Shown piece by piece: positions 8,177 through 17,800 of a stretch of 64,000 nucleotides of DNA. The notes beneath the pieces were generated by a model, which saw only the letters and a program-made list of their open reading frames with translations, was not told where the DNA came from and did not search any database. The stretch is from Candidatus Obscuribacterales bacterium (GTDB lineage: Bacteria > Cyanobacteriota > Vampirovibrionia > Obscuribacterales > Obscuribacteraceae), in contig JARLHI010000004.1 of the NCBI GenBank assembly GCA_031292355.1, forward strand, positions 62,001-126,000. Direction: 5' to 3'. A program made the position numbers and the translations under genes. The stretch's first letter is position 1. Each line of letters opens with the position of its first letter.

Positions 8177-9256
8177 TTACTGCTTTTGAGAGGCCTGAGG
8201 GGATATTGACGGATACTCTTGGGCAAATATGTTGGAAGATCCTTCAGGGATCGTTTCAGCATTTTTTCCATCACCACGAAAGACGAAGAGAGGACCGTAA
8301 AATTCAGGTTGTTCGAGGGTTATTTTACCGGTATTTGACAAAAAGAGAACAGCGAGGAAGGTGTCGACCCAGTCCCCTTTACCACCAAGCAATATGATCA
8401 AGCGCAGTAGTGGTATCAGTTCGCCGGTTGTGGTGTACTCGATGAGAATTTGTTCAATTCGATCGATAGTCTTTTCGATGTCTTCATCGTGCGCGAGCTC
8501 AAGAATATCGTCGTACTCATGCACTTCGTGATAGCCAGAAAGCTCAATGCGCGCTTTGGGCTGTTTATTGCTGCGTTCTTTTTCGAGTTTTTCTGCGTCT
8601 TTGAGGGCATCAATCAATTGTTCGAGAGTGACTTTGCGCTGTCTATTTCTCTGCGTATTAGTGCGGCGCACAAGCGCCTTTTCTAAATCGAGCAAAGTAA
8701 TCTGACGACCAACCACCTGTCGCCTAGAGTCGTAAATCAATCCCGACTCGTCGTCGAAATCGAGGAAATCATCCATCGGTTCGATTTCTTCTTTGGCAGC
8801 AGCAAGAAGTGCTTCTGCTTTCATTCGCAAAAGGACGCTTGCATGAAACAAGACTTTGCCACTTTGACGTAAGTTCTCTTTAGGAGCAGCCGCAATGGCT
8901 TTTAGAAATTTGTCAGTGACATCGATGATGTCTACGTTCTTAGCATCGATTTCGCCGCTTTCAGCAAGCTTGACCAGAATTTCGATACCACCCATGCTGT
9001 CTGAATTGACAGCAATTTTTTTGGTGCCATCTAGAAAATCAATGGTAGTTGATTGCAGATTTGCCGCAATGTCAGCATCTGCCCAATCAGAAGCATTCAT
9101 CGGAGGCTGAAGAGCAGCCTCTGCCTTTTCTGCTTTCTCAGCCTGCTTTGCCTTTTTTTCTGCCAGACGATCGGCTTTGCGAGCGAATTGGTCGAGTCCA
9201 CCGGACGTTGACTGGTCAAGCGATTTATCCGAGATTCTCAATGACTTGGATTTCAT
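8177..9256 (-). CDS. scpA: segregation and condensation protein A
   Basis: ScpA is the kleisin that bridges the heads of the Smc dimer. The conserved N-terminal region is recognisable at about residues 88-120 (MGGIEILVKLAESGEIDAKN), followed by DVTDKFLKAI and the region holding LLRMKAEALL. The C-terminal winged helix includes ITLEQPEFYGPLFV. An 85-residue N-terminal extension is rich in Lys, Ala and Glu (ADRLAEKKAKQAEKAEKAEA) and should form a charged helix that normal ScpA lacks. The gene follows smc with a 5-base gap. Confidence 0.9.
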   Translation of the reverse strand: MKSKSLRISDKSLDQSTSGGLDQFARKADRLAEKKAKQAEKAEKAEAALQPPMNASDWADADIAANLQSTTIDFLDGTKKIAVNSDSMGGIEILVKLAESGEIDAKNVDIIDVTDKFLKAIAAAPKENLRQSGKVLFHASVLLRMKAEALLAAAKEEIEPMDDFLDFDDESGLIYDSRRQVVGRQITLLDLEKALVRRTNTQRNRQRKVTLEQLIDALKDAEKLEKERSNKQPKARIELSGYHEVHEYDDILELAHDEDIEKTIDRIEQILIEYTTTGELIPLLRLIILLGGKGDWVDTFLAVLFLSNTGKITLEQPEFYGPLFVFRGDGKNAETIPEGSSNIFAQEYPSISPQASQKQ

Positions 9257-9261
9257 ACTCT

Positions 9262-12200
9262 TTAAACGCCCACTGCCTGCGCTTGGAGTTCGGATTCATC
9301 AGGCAGTTTAATTTCCTGAATGCCTACTACGCGAGAATAGCCATCCGCTCTTAGCGATACGCCAATTGCATGATCGGCATTTTCAATCATTGGACGTCTT
9401 AAACTGACGGCGATAAATTGAGCGCTTTCTGATTGACGTTTGACCATTCTGGCCAAACGTTCGGCGTTGGAACCATCAAGCATCATATCGACTTCGTCGA
9501 AAGCATAGAAAGGAGCTGGAGCATATCTCTGGAAAGCGAACACGAACGATAGCGCCGTCAGCGATTTTTCGCCACCAGACAAGCCTTCAATGCGTTGCAT
9601 CTTTTTGTCTCGCGGCTGTGCTCGAATAATCAAGCCACCCTGGAAAGGTGACTCTGGATTTTCCAGCTCTAGCTTGCCGTGACCGTGCGAAAGTTCAGTA
9701 AAGATATCTTGGAAGTTCTGATTGATAGCGTCGAAAGCTTCCATGAAGGTACGCTTCTTCAGTTCATCATAGCCGCCAATACGCTGATTGATTTCATCGC
9801 GCTCACCGCCGAGGATATTCAAATGCTCGGTCAATTCTTTTTGACGTTCATCAGTTTGATTGAATTCTTCAAGAGCCTTCATATTGACTGGCTCAAGGGC
9901 GCGCATACGTTTTTCCAGGCGGTCAACTGTATGTTTAAGGGCTTCTACAGTGGCTGCCGATGGCGGTTCGTAATCTGGATTTTCTAGCTTGAGCCGTTCG
10001 ATTTCGCCCTGCAATTTGAGCAGTTCTTGCGAATAATCGAATTGAACAAGCTTGTGGTCTTTGCGCTGTTCGCCCACACGAATGATTTCCTGGTCAATTT
10101 TAGTTTTGGCTACTTCTTCTGTTGTCACATCTTCGTAGATAGCTTCTTTGCGTTTACGCAAAGTCTCCAGTTCGTCAGACAAGGTGCTAACGCGCGCTTC
10201 CATCTCGACGATACCGTCGTGCAGTCGTTTAATTGCGCCCTCGTGATTGGGCTTGATGTTATTGATTTCGTCGATTTCGGCTGTGAGTTCCGTTTGTTGC
10301 TCCAGCAACTTAATTCGACTTTGCTCTTCCAGTCTTTCTTCTGTTTCAGCCGTGTCAATTAGTTTTTGAATCTCTTTAAAGTCACGTTCAATGGCTTCGA
10401 CAGCCGAGCGCAATTCCTCTGATTCAAGAATCAATTTCTCGATTTTTGTCTTTTTACCGCTGTCTTTGATGCCATCGAGCCCTTCTTCGAGCTTAGCGAT
10501 TTGCTTGGTCAAATCGGCAAGGGTATCTTCAAAAGAGAGCAATTCAAGATCGATGGCTTCGATTTCGTCACCATTCAATCGCAATTTAGGCTTGGTCGCC
10601 TCGATTTCTGCTTCCATAGCAGCAATCGATTTGCGGTGACCGTCAAGCTCAACTGCGCGCTGAGAGAGCAATGATTTGGCATCGTTCAATTTGCTGCGCT
10701 CTTCATTAAGGCTTGAAGCAAGCTCTTTCATGCTGTCTTGCAGCCATTTAATTTGATCGTTCAGACTTTTGCTAGTTTGTTTGATGACGGCGAGGTCAGT
10801 TTCTCCCTTTTGAGAAAACTTCATTCTGCTCTTATTATCGTGACCACCTGAAATGCTGCCCGATTTATCGAGCAATTCGCCTTCAAGGGTGACCATACGC
10901 GCCTGGTTAATGAGACGACGAGCGTTTTCCATGTTGTCCATGACAATTGTCTGACCACAGGCATACTGGAAAGCACGGGTAAATTTGGGATTGAAGTTGA
11001 TCAAATTGTAGGCGAAATCAACCACACCGGGACGCGTGGGGAGCAAACCAGGTGGCTGAGCTTGAATCTTATTCAATGGTACGAATGTCGCGCGTCCGGC
11101 TTGATTGCGTTTAAGGAATTCAATGCAGGTTTGAGCAATCAAGTCATCATCGACGACGATGTGACTAAGGCGCGGTCCAATTGCCGTCTCGAGAGCAGTC
11201 GTGTATTGCTCACCGACATCTCCAAGCTGACCAATTGTGCCATGCACACCACCGAGACCAGCCGATATAACGGCTTCCACCGCTCGTCCGTATCCGCTTT
11301 CGCCTGACACTTCTCTTGTGGTTTCCATCTCGATCAATCGGCGATTGATCTTTTCCAGTGCGCCTCGTTTCGCTTCAATTTCTTCTTGAGTCGAATTCAG
11401 CTCATCGTCGAATTGACGAATACTACGTTCGATTCCCAGAACCATGGCTTCCTGGTCCTGGTGCTTACGTTCAAAATTGCCACTTTGGTTTTTGGCATTG
11501 GCGAGCTTACCGATAAGGTCGGTAGCAGTCGTACGAAGAGTTTCAAGATCCTTTTGCAAAGCAGTTTTGCGCGTCGTCAACTCAGTCTTTTTGACGTCGA
11601 GTTTGTGCTTGTCGTCACGCAGCTTCTGCAAATCAGTATGAATTTCCGAAACTTTATCAGTGGAGCGGTCCTTCTCCTGACGCAAGACTTCGACTTCGCC
11701 CATGACGGCGCTATAGATGCCTTGCTTTTCCAGCAAGCCCAAATGGATGGCCTGCTGATCGTCTCGATGTTGTTTTTTATGCTTAGCTATATCTGAAAGG
11801 TGTTTGTCAATCGCTTTGATCTGAGCGCTGACCTGTTTCAAGACCTTATTTTTTTCGCCAATGACACCATTGAGGTTAGATAGTTTGTTTTCTTCACGGG
11901 TCAATTCGCCTCGTGAATTTTCCAGTTCCTGACGCAACAATAGCTGCTCGTTGCCGCCTTTTTCACGGATTTCTTGATCGAGCTGGCCCATCTGAGCGCG
12001 CAACGTCACAAGAGCGACTTCAGTTTTGGATAGCTTTTCGAGCAGATCGGCTTCTTTGTCATTGAGACGAACGATTGCCGCTTCTTCAGCTGACACCTTG
12101 CTCTCTAAATCTAGAGCCCGAACGAAAATCAAATCTTTCTCAGCTGATTCTTTTTGAGTTTTGAGGTCCAGATATTTCAAAGCCTGATCGCGGTCAGAGC

Positions 12201-12795
12201 GCAAAATGTCCAGTCTCGTCAAAATTTCAGCGAGAACTATTTTTTGGTGTTCGATTTTTTCACCAACAGCTTCCAGCTCGCCACGAGCCTGGTCGATACG
12301 GCGATCAAATTCAGCAACTCCTGCCAGTTCATCGATAATTTTGCGCCTTTCGCTGGCGCTCATCGTGACGATGCCCGTAACGTCGCCCTGCATAATGACG
12401 TTGAAGCCAGTTGGACTGACGTTGTATTTCATCAGCTCGTCATGCACTTCAGTGAGTGTGGCATTTTTGCCATTCAAGTTGTAAGTGCTGGTGTAGCCGC
12501 TTTCTTTGACGCGGATACGTCTTGAAACTTCTAGCTCTTCGTTCTCATCGTTGACAAAGCGCACGGTCACTTTAGCTTCGTTGCGACCACTCAGATTATT
12601 TAAAAGATCTGGCAGACGTTCGGCTCGCATCGAACGGGTTGAAGACAATCCCAGAGCAAACAAAAGGCTGTCGATGATGTTGGACTTGCCCGAGCCATTA
12701 GGCCCAGAAATCGTCGTAAAGCCGTCTAGGAGAGGAACGCGAGTATGCTTCCCAAACGACTTGAAGTTATCAAGCTCGATCTCTTTGATTCGCAA
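9262..12795 (-). CDS. smc: chromosome segregation protein SMC
   Basis: Full-length SMC ATPase of 1177 residues. Walker A is GPNGSGKSN (residues 31-39). Long coiled coils run at about 165-500 and 670-1000, separated by the hinge (about 515-655, beginning GGVHGTIGQLGDV). The C-terminal head carries the ABC signature LSGGEKSLTAL and Walker B YAFDEVDMMLDG. With ScpA and ScpB it forms the condensin that compacts and separates chromosomes. The start is TTG at 12795, preceded by GGGAG; no in-frame ATG fits better. It is the first gene of the run. Confidence 0.97.
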   Translation of the reverse strand: MRIKEIELDNFKSFGKHTRVPLLDGFTTISGPNGSGKSNIIDSLLFALGLSSTRSMRAERLPDLLNNLSGRNEAKVTVRFVNDENEELEVSRRIRVKESGYTSTYNLNGKNATLTEVHDELMKYNVSPTGFNVIMQGDVTGIVTMSASERRKIIDELAGVAEFDRRIDQARGELEAVGEKIEHQKIVLAEILTRLDILRSDRDQALKYLDLKTQKESAEKDLIFVRALDLESKVSAEEAAIVRLNDKEADLLEKLSKTEVALVTLRAQMGQLDQEIREKGGNEQLLLRQELENSRGELTREENKLSNLNGVIGEKNKVLKQVSAQIKAIDKHLSDIAKHKKQHRDDQQAIHLGLLEKQGIYSAVMGEVEVLRQEKDRSTDKVSEIHTDLQKLRDDKHKLDVKKTELTTRKTALQKDLETLRTTATDLIGKLANAKNQSGNFERKHQDQEAMVLGIERSIRQFDDELNSTQEEIEAKRGALEKINRRLIEMETTREVSGESGYGRAVEAVISAGLGGVHGTIGQLGDVGEQYTTALETAIGPRLSHIVVDDDLIAQTCIEFLKRNQAGRATFVPLNKIQAQPPGLLPTRPGVVDFAYNLINFNPKFTRAFQYACGQTIVMDNMENARRLINQARMVTLEGELLDKSGSISGGHDNKSRMKFSQKGETDLAVIKQTSKSLNDQIKWLQDSMKELASSLNEERSKLNDAKSLLSQRAVELDGHRKSIAAMEAEIEATKPKLRLNGDEIEAIDLELLSFEDTLADLTKQIAKLEEGLDGIKDSGKKTKIEKLILESEELRSAVEAIERDFKEIQKLIDTAETEERLEEQSRIKLLEQQTELTAEIDEINNIKPNHEGAIKRLHDGIVEMEARVSTLSDELETLRKRKEAIYEDVTTEEVAKTKIDQEIIRVGEQRKDHKLVQFDYSQELLKLQGEIERLKLENPDYEPPSAATVEALKHTVDRLEKRMRALEPVNMKALEEFNQTDERQKELTEHLNILGGERDEINQRIGGYDELKKRTFMEAFDAINQNFQDIFTELSHGHGKLELENPESPFQGGLIIRAQPRDKKMQRIEGLSGGEKSLTALSFVFAFQRYAPAPFYAFDEVDMMLDGSNAERLARMVKRQSESAQFIAVSLRRPMIENADHAIGVSLRADGYSRVVGIQEIKLPDESELQAQAVGV

Positions 12796-13308
12796 ACGGA
12801 ACTCCCATTAAGCTTTCACAGTGCGAATTAGACTACACACTGCATTTGGTGTCAAGAATCTACACAAAACGGATTGTTATTCTTGCGCGAGGGCTCATAC
12901 CAAGGAGCCATTCTAGAGGTAAAGCGCCCACTTGTCACGATCTCAAATTCGATCTATCGATCGACTATTCACTACCGGCGATATCCATACAGCAAAGATA
13001 TACAAACCGCATATGGTGCGAAGCTGATACCACCTTGGTGCAAATCACGGACGTCCCAAATTGGTTTGCCACCATCATTTTTATATCCAACAGGATGCAT
13101 TCCGACTCTCAAGTCCCAGGGGGCAAAAATCTTTTGCCAAATTTCTGTCGAGTATCTGTCTTTAAGGGATAATACGTGAGCAAAAGTGATTTTAGCCCGC
13201 CGACCTGCCAATTAAGCCTGCAGAGGCTTTTAAGAGCTGAGTGTGATCTTGAAGGCTCCCGGGCATAAATCCAATAAGAAGGAAAACAGCTTGGCAAGCG
13301 AAAACTGA
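12796..13308. other. 513-bp divergent intergenic region between smc and a DUF4388 gene
   Basis: This must contain the promoters of the smc operon (minus) and of the gene at 13309 (plus). I see no convincing -35/-10 pair, riboswitch or known RNA motif. Open frames across it have no ribosome-binding sites and no family features, except the short frame at 13176-13268. Confidence 0.4.
13176..13268 (+). CDS. candidate 30-residue small ORF
   Basis: GTG at 13176 follows AAGGGA with 6 bases between, and encodes a 30-residue peptide beginning MSKSDFSPPTCQLSLQ and ending CDLEGSRA. It lies 40 bases upstream of the GTG of the next gene on the same strand. There is no family match and no membrane segment. 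It could be a leader ORF for that gene or chance; support is only the ribosome-binding site and position. Confidence 0.22.
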   Translation: MSKSDFSPPTCQLSLQRLLRAECDLEGSRA

Positions 13309-14928
13309 GTGAGCGACGTCCAGATAAAACAGGCAGAAACGATTCGGCTCCCTCCACGGCTGCCGAGTAACCCGACCCTTGCCGACATTCACCATTATCT
13401 GTCCAAAGCGATCGAAAACCGCGGTGTCGTTGTCGACGTTTCCTGGATGCACCCGGGCAGTGCTTCGGAATACAGTTTAAGGGTCCAGTGCTCACCACGA
13501 GGCGCAGACGCCGAATGGAGCATGTTCGTCATTGCCTCGGGCAAGCAAACACTAGTCTGGACCTACGTCAGTTGCGATGTGCTTCTGGTTTACAACCTGG
13601 TCATGTCATCGTGCGGCGGCGCCTCGCAAGCTGAGCATGGGGCGGGCGCGGGGGCAGGACGGGTTCCTAAAACGGAAAGCACTTTTTACAAAATTGAGGG
13701 TCTGACAGCGCCATCCCCTGCCGGGCAGGCCAAAGCCGAACCGCCAAATCTGCCACCCAATGTGCCAGAGGCGAGGATGCGCAACCGGAGCGCCTTGACA
13801 GGTGACATCAAGCATGTTCAGGCACCCACTCTTTTACAATCTATATTGATGGCCCAAATGACCGGCTGTCTGGCAGTTTCGCTATCAGACAACACAGTCG
13901 AGATTTATTTTGTAAATGGTGCGACAACCCACGCTCAAAGCGAAAACACAGTTGGCGAAGAAACCATCTTTGAACTTTTAACATGGAAGTCTGGTGAATT
14001 TCACTTCGAGCCGGACAAACGCAGCGATGCCAATACGATCTCGCAAAACCTTGACTCGCTTTTGCTTCAAGGCATGCAATTACTCGACTATGACGCTTAT
14101 CTCTCAAACGCCGGGCTCAGACCAAGTTCAGTTTTGATCAAACAGCATTCCAATATTTCTGAAAAAGACTTCGAAACGATGGTCGGCAGCGGTGCGCCCG
14201 TGCAACTGGCTTTGCAAAAGCGCTTCTACAAAGCGGTCGACGGACGGATGACGGTTGAACAGCTGGTCAGCAAAATGCATTTACCTCGCAGCCAGTGGCT
14301 GCCTGTAATGTGCAATATGTTGCGCTGCGATCTACTGGCTATTGGCATTAACAAAGAAAATAACACCAAGGCACCACCGCTGGAGCCTAAATCAATCGAT
14401 AAGCGTGCCATCCAGAATGTGATGATGAGCCTACGGCGCACCGACACCGGCATGTTTACTTATCCGGCCTTTCTATATTTCTTAGAGCAAGAATATTTTC
14501 GCGCTTATCGTTCATCGAGCCCAATTTCGATTGTGGTTTTCCAGATGCGCCTGAAAGGGTTAGATTCGCAAGATCCCGTCCGAGAACCGCTTCCACTAGA
14601 CGCTGTTGGCGAGGCTGTGCGACGAATCAGTCGAGTAAAACGACATGTTGACTTGCTCGCTCACTATGAGACCTTCGACTATGCATTGCTTCTGCCCAAC
14701 ACTAAATCACAGGGAGCCGAAGTTTTTTGCAGGCGCGTCATTAAAGCTCTGACGATTGAGCCCCTGATCGACAAATCAGTCAAAGCAACGCTTTCGCTTG
14801 CCTTTGGATCTGCTTGCATTCCAGAAGATGCAACCGATCCAGCCCTTGTGCTATCGGCAGCAGAGGTCGCGAGTAACACGGCTTTGCGCACAGAGCAGCC
14901 ACTTGTCCTATACAGAGACATCAAATAA
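13309..14928 (+). CDS. DUF4388 (PatA N-terminal-like) protein with degenerate GGDEF domain
   Basis: A 539-residue cytoplasmic signalling-type protein. Residues 1-100 are unassigned and 105-160 are Gly/Ala/Pro-rich linker. Residues 162-265 look like a DUF4388 domain, which occurs in cyanobacterial PatA-like regulators; they begin LTGDIKHVQAPTLLQSI and contain MTGCLAVSLSDNTVEIYF. A helical region follows (about 270-350). Residues 380-530 have the outline of a GGDEF fold (TYPAFLYFLEQEY, RRISRVKRHVDLLA, ATLSLAFGSACIPED), but the active-site loop reads HYETFDYALLLPN instead of GGDEF, so it should not make c-di-GMP. GTG is the start; no close Shine-Dalgarno is seen. Confidence 0.65.
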   Translation: MSDVQIKQAETIRLPPRLPSNPTLADIHHYLSKAIENRGVVVDVSWMHPGSASEYSLRVQCSPRGADAEWSMFVIASGKQTLVWTYVSCDVLLVYNLVMSSCGGASQAEHGAGAGAGRVPKTESTFYKIEGLTAPSPAGQAKAEPPNLPPNVPEARMRNRSALTGDIKHVQAPTLLQSILMAQMTGCLAVSLSDNTVEIYFVNGATTHAQSENTVGEETIFELLTWKSGEFHFEPDKRSDANTISQNLDSLLLQGMQLLDYDAYLSNAGLRPSSVLIKQHSNISEKDFETMVGSGAPVQLALQKRFYKAVDGRMTVEQLVSKMHLPRSQWLPVMCNMLRCDLLAIGINKENNTKAPPLEPKSIDKRAIQNVMMSLRRTDTGMFTYPAFLYFLEQEYFRAYRSSSPISIVVFQMRLKGLDSQDPVREPLPLDAVGEAVRRISRVKRHVDLLAHYETFDYALLLPNTKSQGAEVFCRRVIKALTIEPLIDKSVKATLSLAFGSACIPEDATDPALVLSAAEVASNTALRTEQPLVLYRDIK

Positions 14929-14939
14929 TTTTTTTCGAC

Positions 14940-15758
14940 TTATTTGTCAGCACCACGCATTTTGACAAGCATTTCTTTTGCCGATTTGACGTCTGGATCG
15001 GACGGCGCATCAGCTATAAAGCGCTCCAGCTGTTCAGAGGCTGCCGCTTTTTGACCGTCTTTAGCGTATAGCAACGCCATGTTGTAACGCACGGCTGCAC
15101 GCTTTGGATCAAGCGCAAGCACCTTTTCGTAAACCGCTATCGGCTCAGCAATGCCGCTTACCTTTGGTGACTGAGCAAGCATGTAGGCGCGGTTGTAATA
15201 GCAGTCTGCATTTTTCCTATTTTGCTTGATCATCGCAAGCGAAAGAGCATCAGCTTTTTCGTATTCCTGAGCTTTTAAGAGAGTGCGCAACATCGCAGCT
15301 TCTAGACGCACTTTCAAATCATCATCTAAATCGCAGGCGAGCTCATACTGCAAATAAGCGACTTTCCAGTTGCGGTTGGCTTCCTGTAGTCGTGCAAGTT
15401 CCACGTGACCTTCGGCATTTTTAGGCGCATATTGCACAGCCTTGCGCCCCCAATTTAAAGCCGAATCAAGGTCTCCCAGGCGAGCAAAAGCCTGAGCCTC
15501 ACGCAACATTGGAACGGGATCTTGAGGACGCTTCCAGGCCAGTTCCCGATAAATCTTCGCAGCCTGGGCGTAATCGTGCTCGTTCATTTTGTCATCGCCA
15601 GCTTTGAGCAGAGTTGTGTAGACGTGCATCTCTGGGCTCTCTTGCGATTCTGTTTCGTAGTTTTTTGCTTTAGCATCAACCGACGCATACAGTTGCGCAT
15701 CACAAGAAACTAGCAAGCAGGCTATTGAGGCAAGCCAGAAGAAAAATGATTTGTGCAT
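14940..15758 (-). CDS. TPR-repeat lipoprotein
   Basis: ATG at 15758 gives a lipoprotein signal, MHKSFFFWLASIACLLVSC, ending in an LVSC lipobox. I therefore chose it over an upstream in-frame start that would put 30 residues before the signal. The mature part consists of tetratricopeptide repeats from about residue 45 to 265 (YAQAAKIYRELAWKRPQDP, DLDSALNWGRKAVQYAPKN, AVRYNMALLYAKDGQK). Such proteins act as scaffolds in envelope complexes; the partner cannot be told from here. The gene is convergent with the DUF4388 gene, and the 11 bases between them are T-rich. Confidence 0.7.
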   Translation of the reverse strand: MHKSFFFWLASIACLLVSCDAQLYASVDAKAKNYETESQESPEMHVYTTLLKAGDDKMNEHDYAQAAKIYRELAWKRPQDPVPMLREAQAFARLGDLDSALNWGRKAVQYAPKNAEGHVELARLQEANRNWKVAYLQYELACDLDDDLKVRLEAAMLRTLLKAQEYEKADALSLAMIKQNRKNADCYYNRAYMLAQSPKVSGIAEPIAVYEKVLALDPKRAAVRYNMALLYAKDGQKAAASEQLERFIADAPSDPDVKSAKEMLVKMRGADK

Positions 15759-15875
15759 ATGCTGACCACACTTGTTTATAGAAGAGCCTTTATAGAAGAA
15801 TATAGAGGAATCAATTTTAGCGATACTGTAAAATAGCTCCTTTTGCAACTCTCTTTGTAATCAGTGTGAATATAT

Positions 15876-17030
15876 TTGTCAGCACCGGAAACATTAGTCG
15901 ATAAGAAATCAGCCATTAGCTTTGAGGTCCAGGCCATTTGCCCGTGGTCGGGAGCACGAGCTGGTCTTTTGACTACACCTCATGGTGTGGTGGAAACGCC
16001 AGTTTTCATGCCTGTTGGCACAAACGCCGCGCTCAAATCAATGACTTACGATCAAGTCGAAGCCTGTGAGGCCCAGATCGTATTATCTAATTCGTATCAT
16101 CTATATTTGCGACCGGGTCATGAATTAATAGCAAGAGCAGGCGGTCTACATCAATTCAAAGGCTGGCACAAGCCTATTCTCACGGACTCTGGCGGCTTTC
16201 AAGTTTTCAGTCTGGATAAATTGCGCACCATTACCGACAAAGGTGTCAACTTCAAAGATCACAAAGGCGGACGCAAACACTTCATTGGACCGGCTAAATC
16301 AATGGAGATTCAAAACTCAATTGGTGCCGACATTATCATGGCCTTCGATGAATGTGTCAAAAATCCAGCCACTCACGATGAAGCAAAACGAGCAATGGAG
16401 CGCACTCACGACTGGCTTTCCATTTGCAAGGAAACGCACGGTCGTAAGGACGATCAAGCCCTCTTTGGTATTGTTCAGGGCAGCATGTTTGAAGACTTGA
16501 GAGAAGAATCAGTCAAAGCTGTCACTTCGCTAGACTTGCCTGGCTTTGCTATTGGTGGCGTTGCCGTAGGCGAAGATCGAAAGACAATCGAGCGCATTGT
16601 GGAATTCACAGCACCCTTGTTGCCAGTGTACAAACCCAGATATTTGATGGGAGTGGGCACGCCATGGGATATCGCCTTTGCCATCAAATGCGGTATCGAC
16701 ATGTTCGATTGCGTTTCACCGACGCGTCTTGCCAGGCACGGCGCAGCCTTCACCAGCAAGGGCCGAGTCGCTTTGCGCAACGCTTGTTTTACCGAGGACT
16801 TTGGACCGCTGGAACCAGGCTGCAAATGCTACACATGCCAAAATCACAACTGCGCCTATCTCAATCATTTATGCAAACAAAAAGAGATGGCTGGAGCGAT
16901 TTTACTCTCCATCCACAATGTCACATTTTTGATTGAGCAGGCCCAAAATTGCCGGAAGGCCATACTTGAAGGCAACTTCCGGCAATACTTCGAATCACAA
17001 TTACCAGTGCTTCAAAATCTGGATAATTAG
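15876..17030 (+). CDS. tgt: queuine/preQ1 tRNA-guanine transglycosylase
   Basis: Tgt swaps guanine 34 of Asp, Asn, His and Tyr tRNAs for the queuosine precursor preQ1. The general-base segment TDSGGFQVFSL is at about residues 103-113, and the nucleophile aspartate is in DMFDCVSPTR (about 275-284). The zinc site is CKCYTC plus the histidine of SIHN. Length (384) is normal. The in-frame start is TTG at 15876, since nearby GTG codons are out of frame or run into stops, and no strong ribosome-binding site is visible. It diverges from the TPR lipoprotein gene across about 117 bases. Confidence 0.95.
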   Translation: MSAPETLVDKKSAISFEVQAICPWSGARAGLLTTPHGVVETPVFMPVGTNAALKSMTYDQVEACEAQIVLSNSYHLYLRPGHELIARAGGLHQFKGWHKPILTDSGGFQVFSLDKLRTITDKGVNFKDHKGGRKHFIGPAKSMEIQNSIGADIIMAFDECVKNPATHDEAKRAMERTHDWLSICKETHGRKDDQALFGIVQGSMFEDLREESVKAVTSLDLPGFAIGGVAVGEDRKTIERIVEFTAPLLPVYKPRYLMGVGTPWDIAFAIKCGIDMFDCVSPTRLARHGAAFTSKGRVALRNACFTEDFGPLEPGCKCYTCQNHNCAYLNHLCKQKEMAGAILLSIHNVTFLIEQAQNCRKAILEGNFRQYFESQLPVLQNLDN

Positions 17031-17041
17031 TCTTTTAAATA

Positions 17042-17800
17042 CTAGTCGTTAACTTCGCGCACTTCTTGAGCGTCGACGGCCTCTGGATGCTTGTTGCTAT
17101 CCATCTCGAGCAAAGCTGGATCTTTAATCACCAGTTTTTGTGGCTGCTGCACGCCCATCGATTGCTTCAAAGCAAGTAGTTCTGAATCTAGATCAGCCTT
17201 GCCTTCGAAGCTTTTGAATTGCTTATCAAGCTGGTCGGTGCCGAGTTCGTTCAAGGCAGCGGCCTTTGCCTCTCTTTCCTGTACTTTCGTTTCCATACGC
17301 TCAATTACAGACATAGCGCCTGAAGCCGTCGTCTTGGAAAGAATTTCGTTTGCCTTGGAAGTGGCTTGAGCAGCCTTATCCCGGGCAATGAGAACTTGTT
17401 TTTTGCTATATGCTTTCGATACTTCTTGCTCTAAATCAAGCAACTTTTGACGCAAGCTAGCTACTGATTCGCGTTGCGCTTTTAGCTGGGTTTCAAGATC
17501 GCTTGCCGCCGAGACATACTGCTGACGGCGCTGCAATGCTTGTTTGGCTAGATCATCATTACCTTGCTGCACAGCCATTGCTGCTCTGTTTTGCCAGGTT
17601 GCCGCCTGCTCGTTATTTTTCTGCAATTGCAATTCTAATTGCTTTTCTGTGGCGATTGCTTGCGCTACAGCCTGCCTGACCTGCACCAGATTAGATTGGA
17701 GGTCGCTGTAGGTTTGCTCCAACATCACCGTTGGATCTTCCATCTTGCCCATCAAGGAATTGAACATTGCCTTAAATAGGTTAGCCAGCCGCTCAAACAT
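17042..17800 (-). CDS. pspA: PspA/IM30 (Vipp1-like) family protein
   Basis: A 252-residue PspA/IM30 protein. It starts MFERLANLFKAMFNSLMGKM, the amphipathic membrane-binding helix of the family, then EDPTVMLEQTYSDLQ and a long coiled coil to about residue 190. These proteins form ESCRT-III-like rods and rings that protect or remodel the inner membrane. Vipp1 is the thylakoid-linked form in Cyanobacteria and has an extra C-terminal helix. The roughly 45-residue tail here (LDSELLALKQSMGVQQPQ onward) does not let me decide between PspA and Vipp1. ATG at 17800 has an excellent AAGGAG, so the in-frame upstream extension is rejected. The gene is convergent with tgt, 11 bases apart. Confidence 0.85.
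   Translation of the reverse strand: MFERLANLFKAMFNSLMGKMEDPTVMLEQTYSDLQSNLVQVRQAVAQAIATEKQLELQLQKNNEQAATWQNRAAMAVQQGNDDLAKQALQRRQQYVSAASDLETQLKAQRESVASLRQKLLDLEQEVSKAYSKKQVLIARDKAAQATSKANEILSKTTASGAMSVIERMETKVQEREAKAAALNELGTDQLDKQFKSFEGKADLDSELLALKQSMGVQQPQKLVIKDPALLEMDSNKHPEAVDAQEVREVND

Noticed and set aside
12846..13211. Overlapping open frames of 79-108 codons on both strands between smc and 13309
   Set aside because: No ribosome-binding sites, no domains, and both strands open in the same place, as expected for intergenic DNA.
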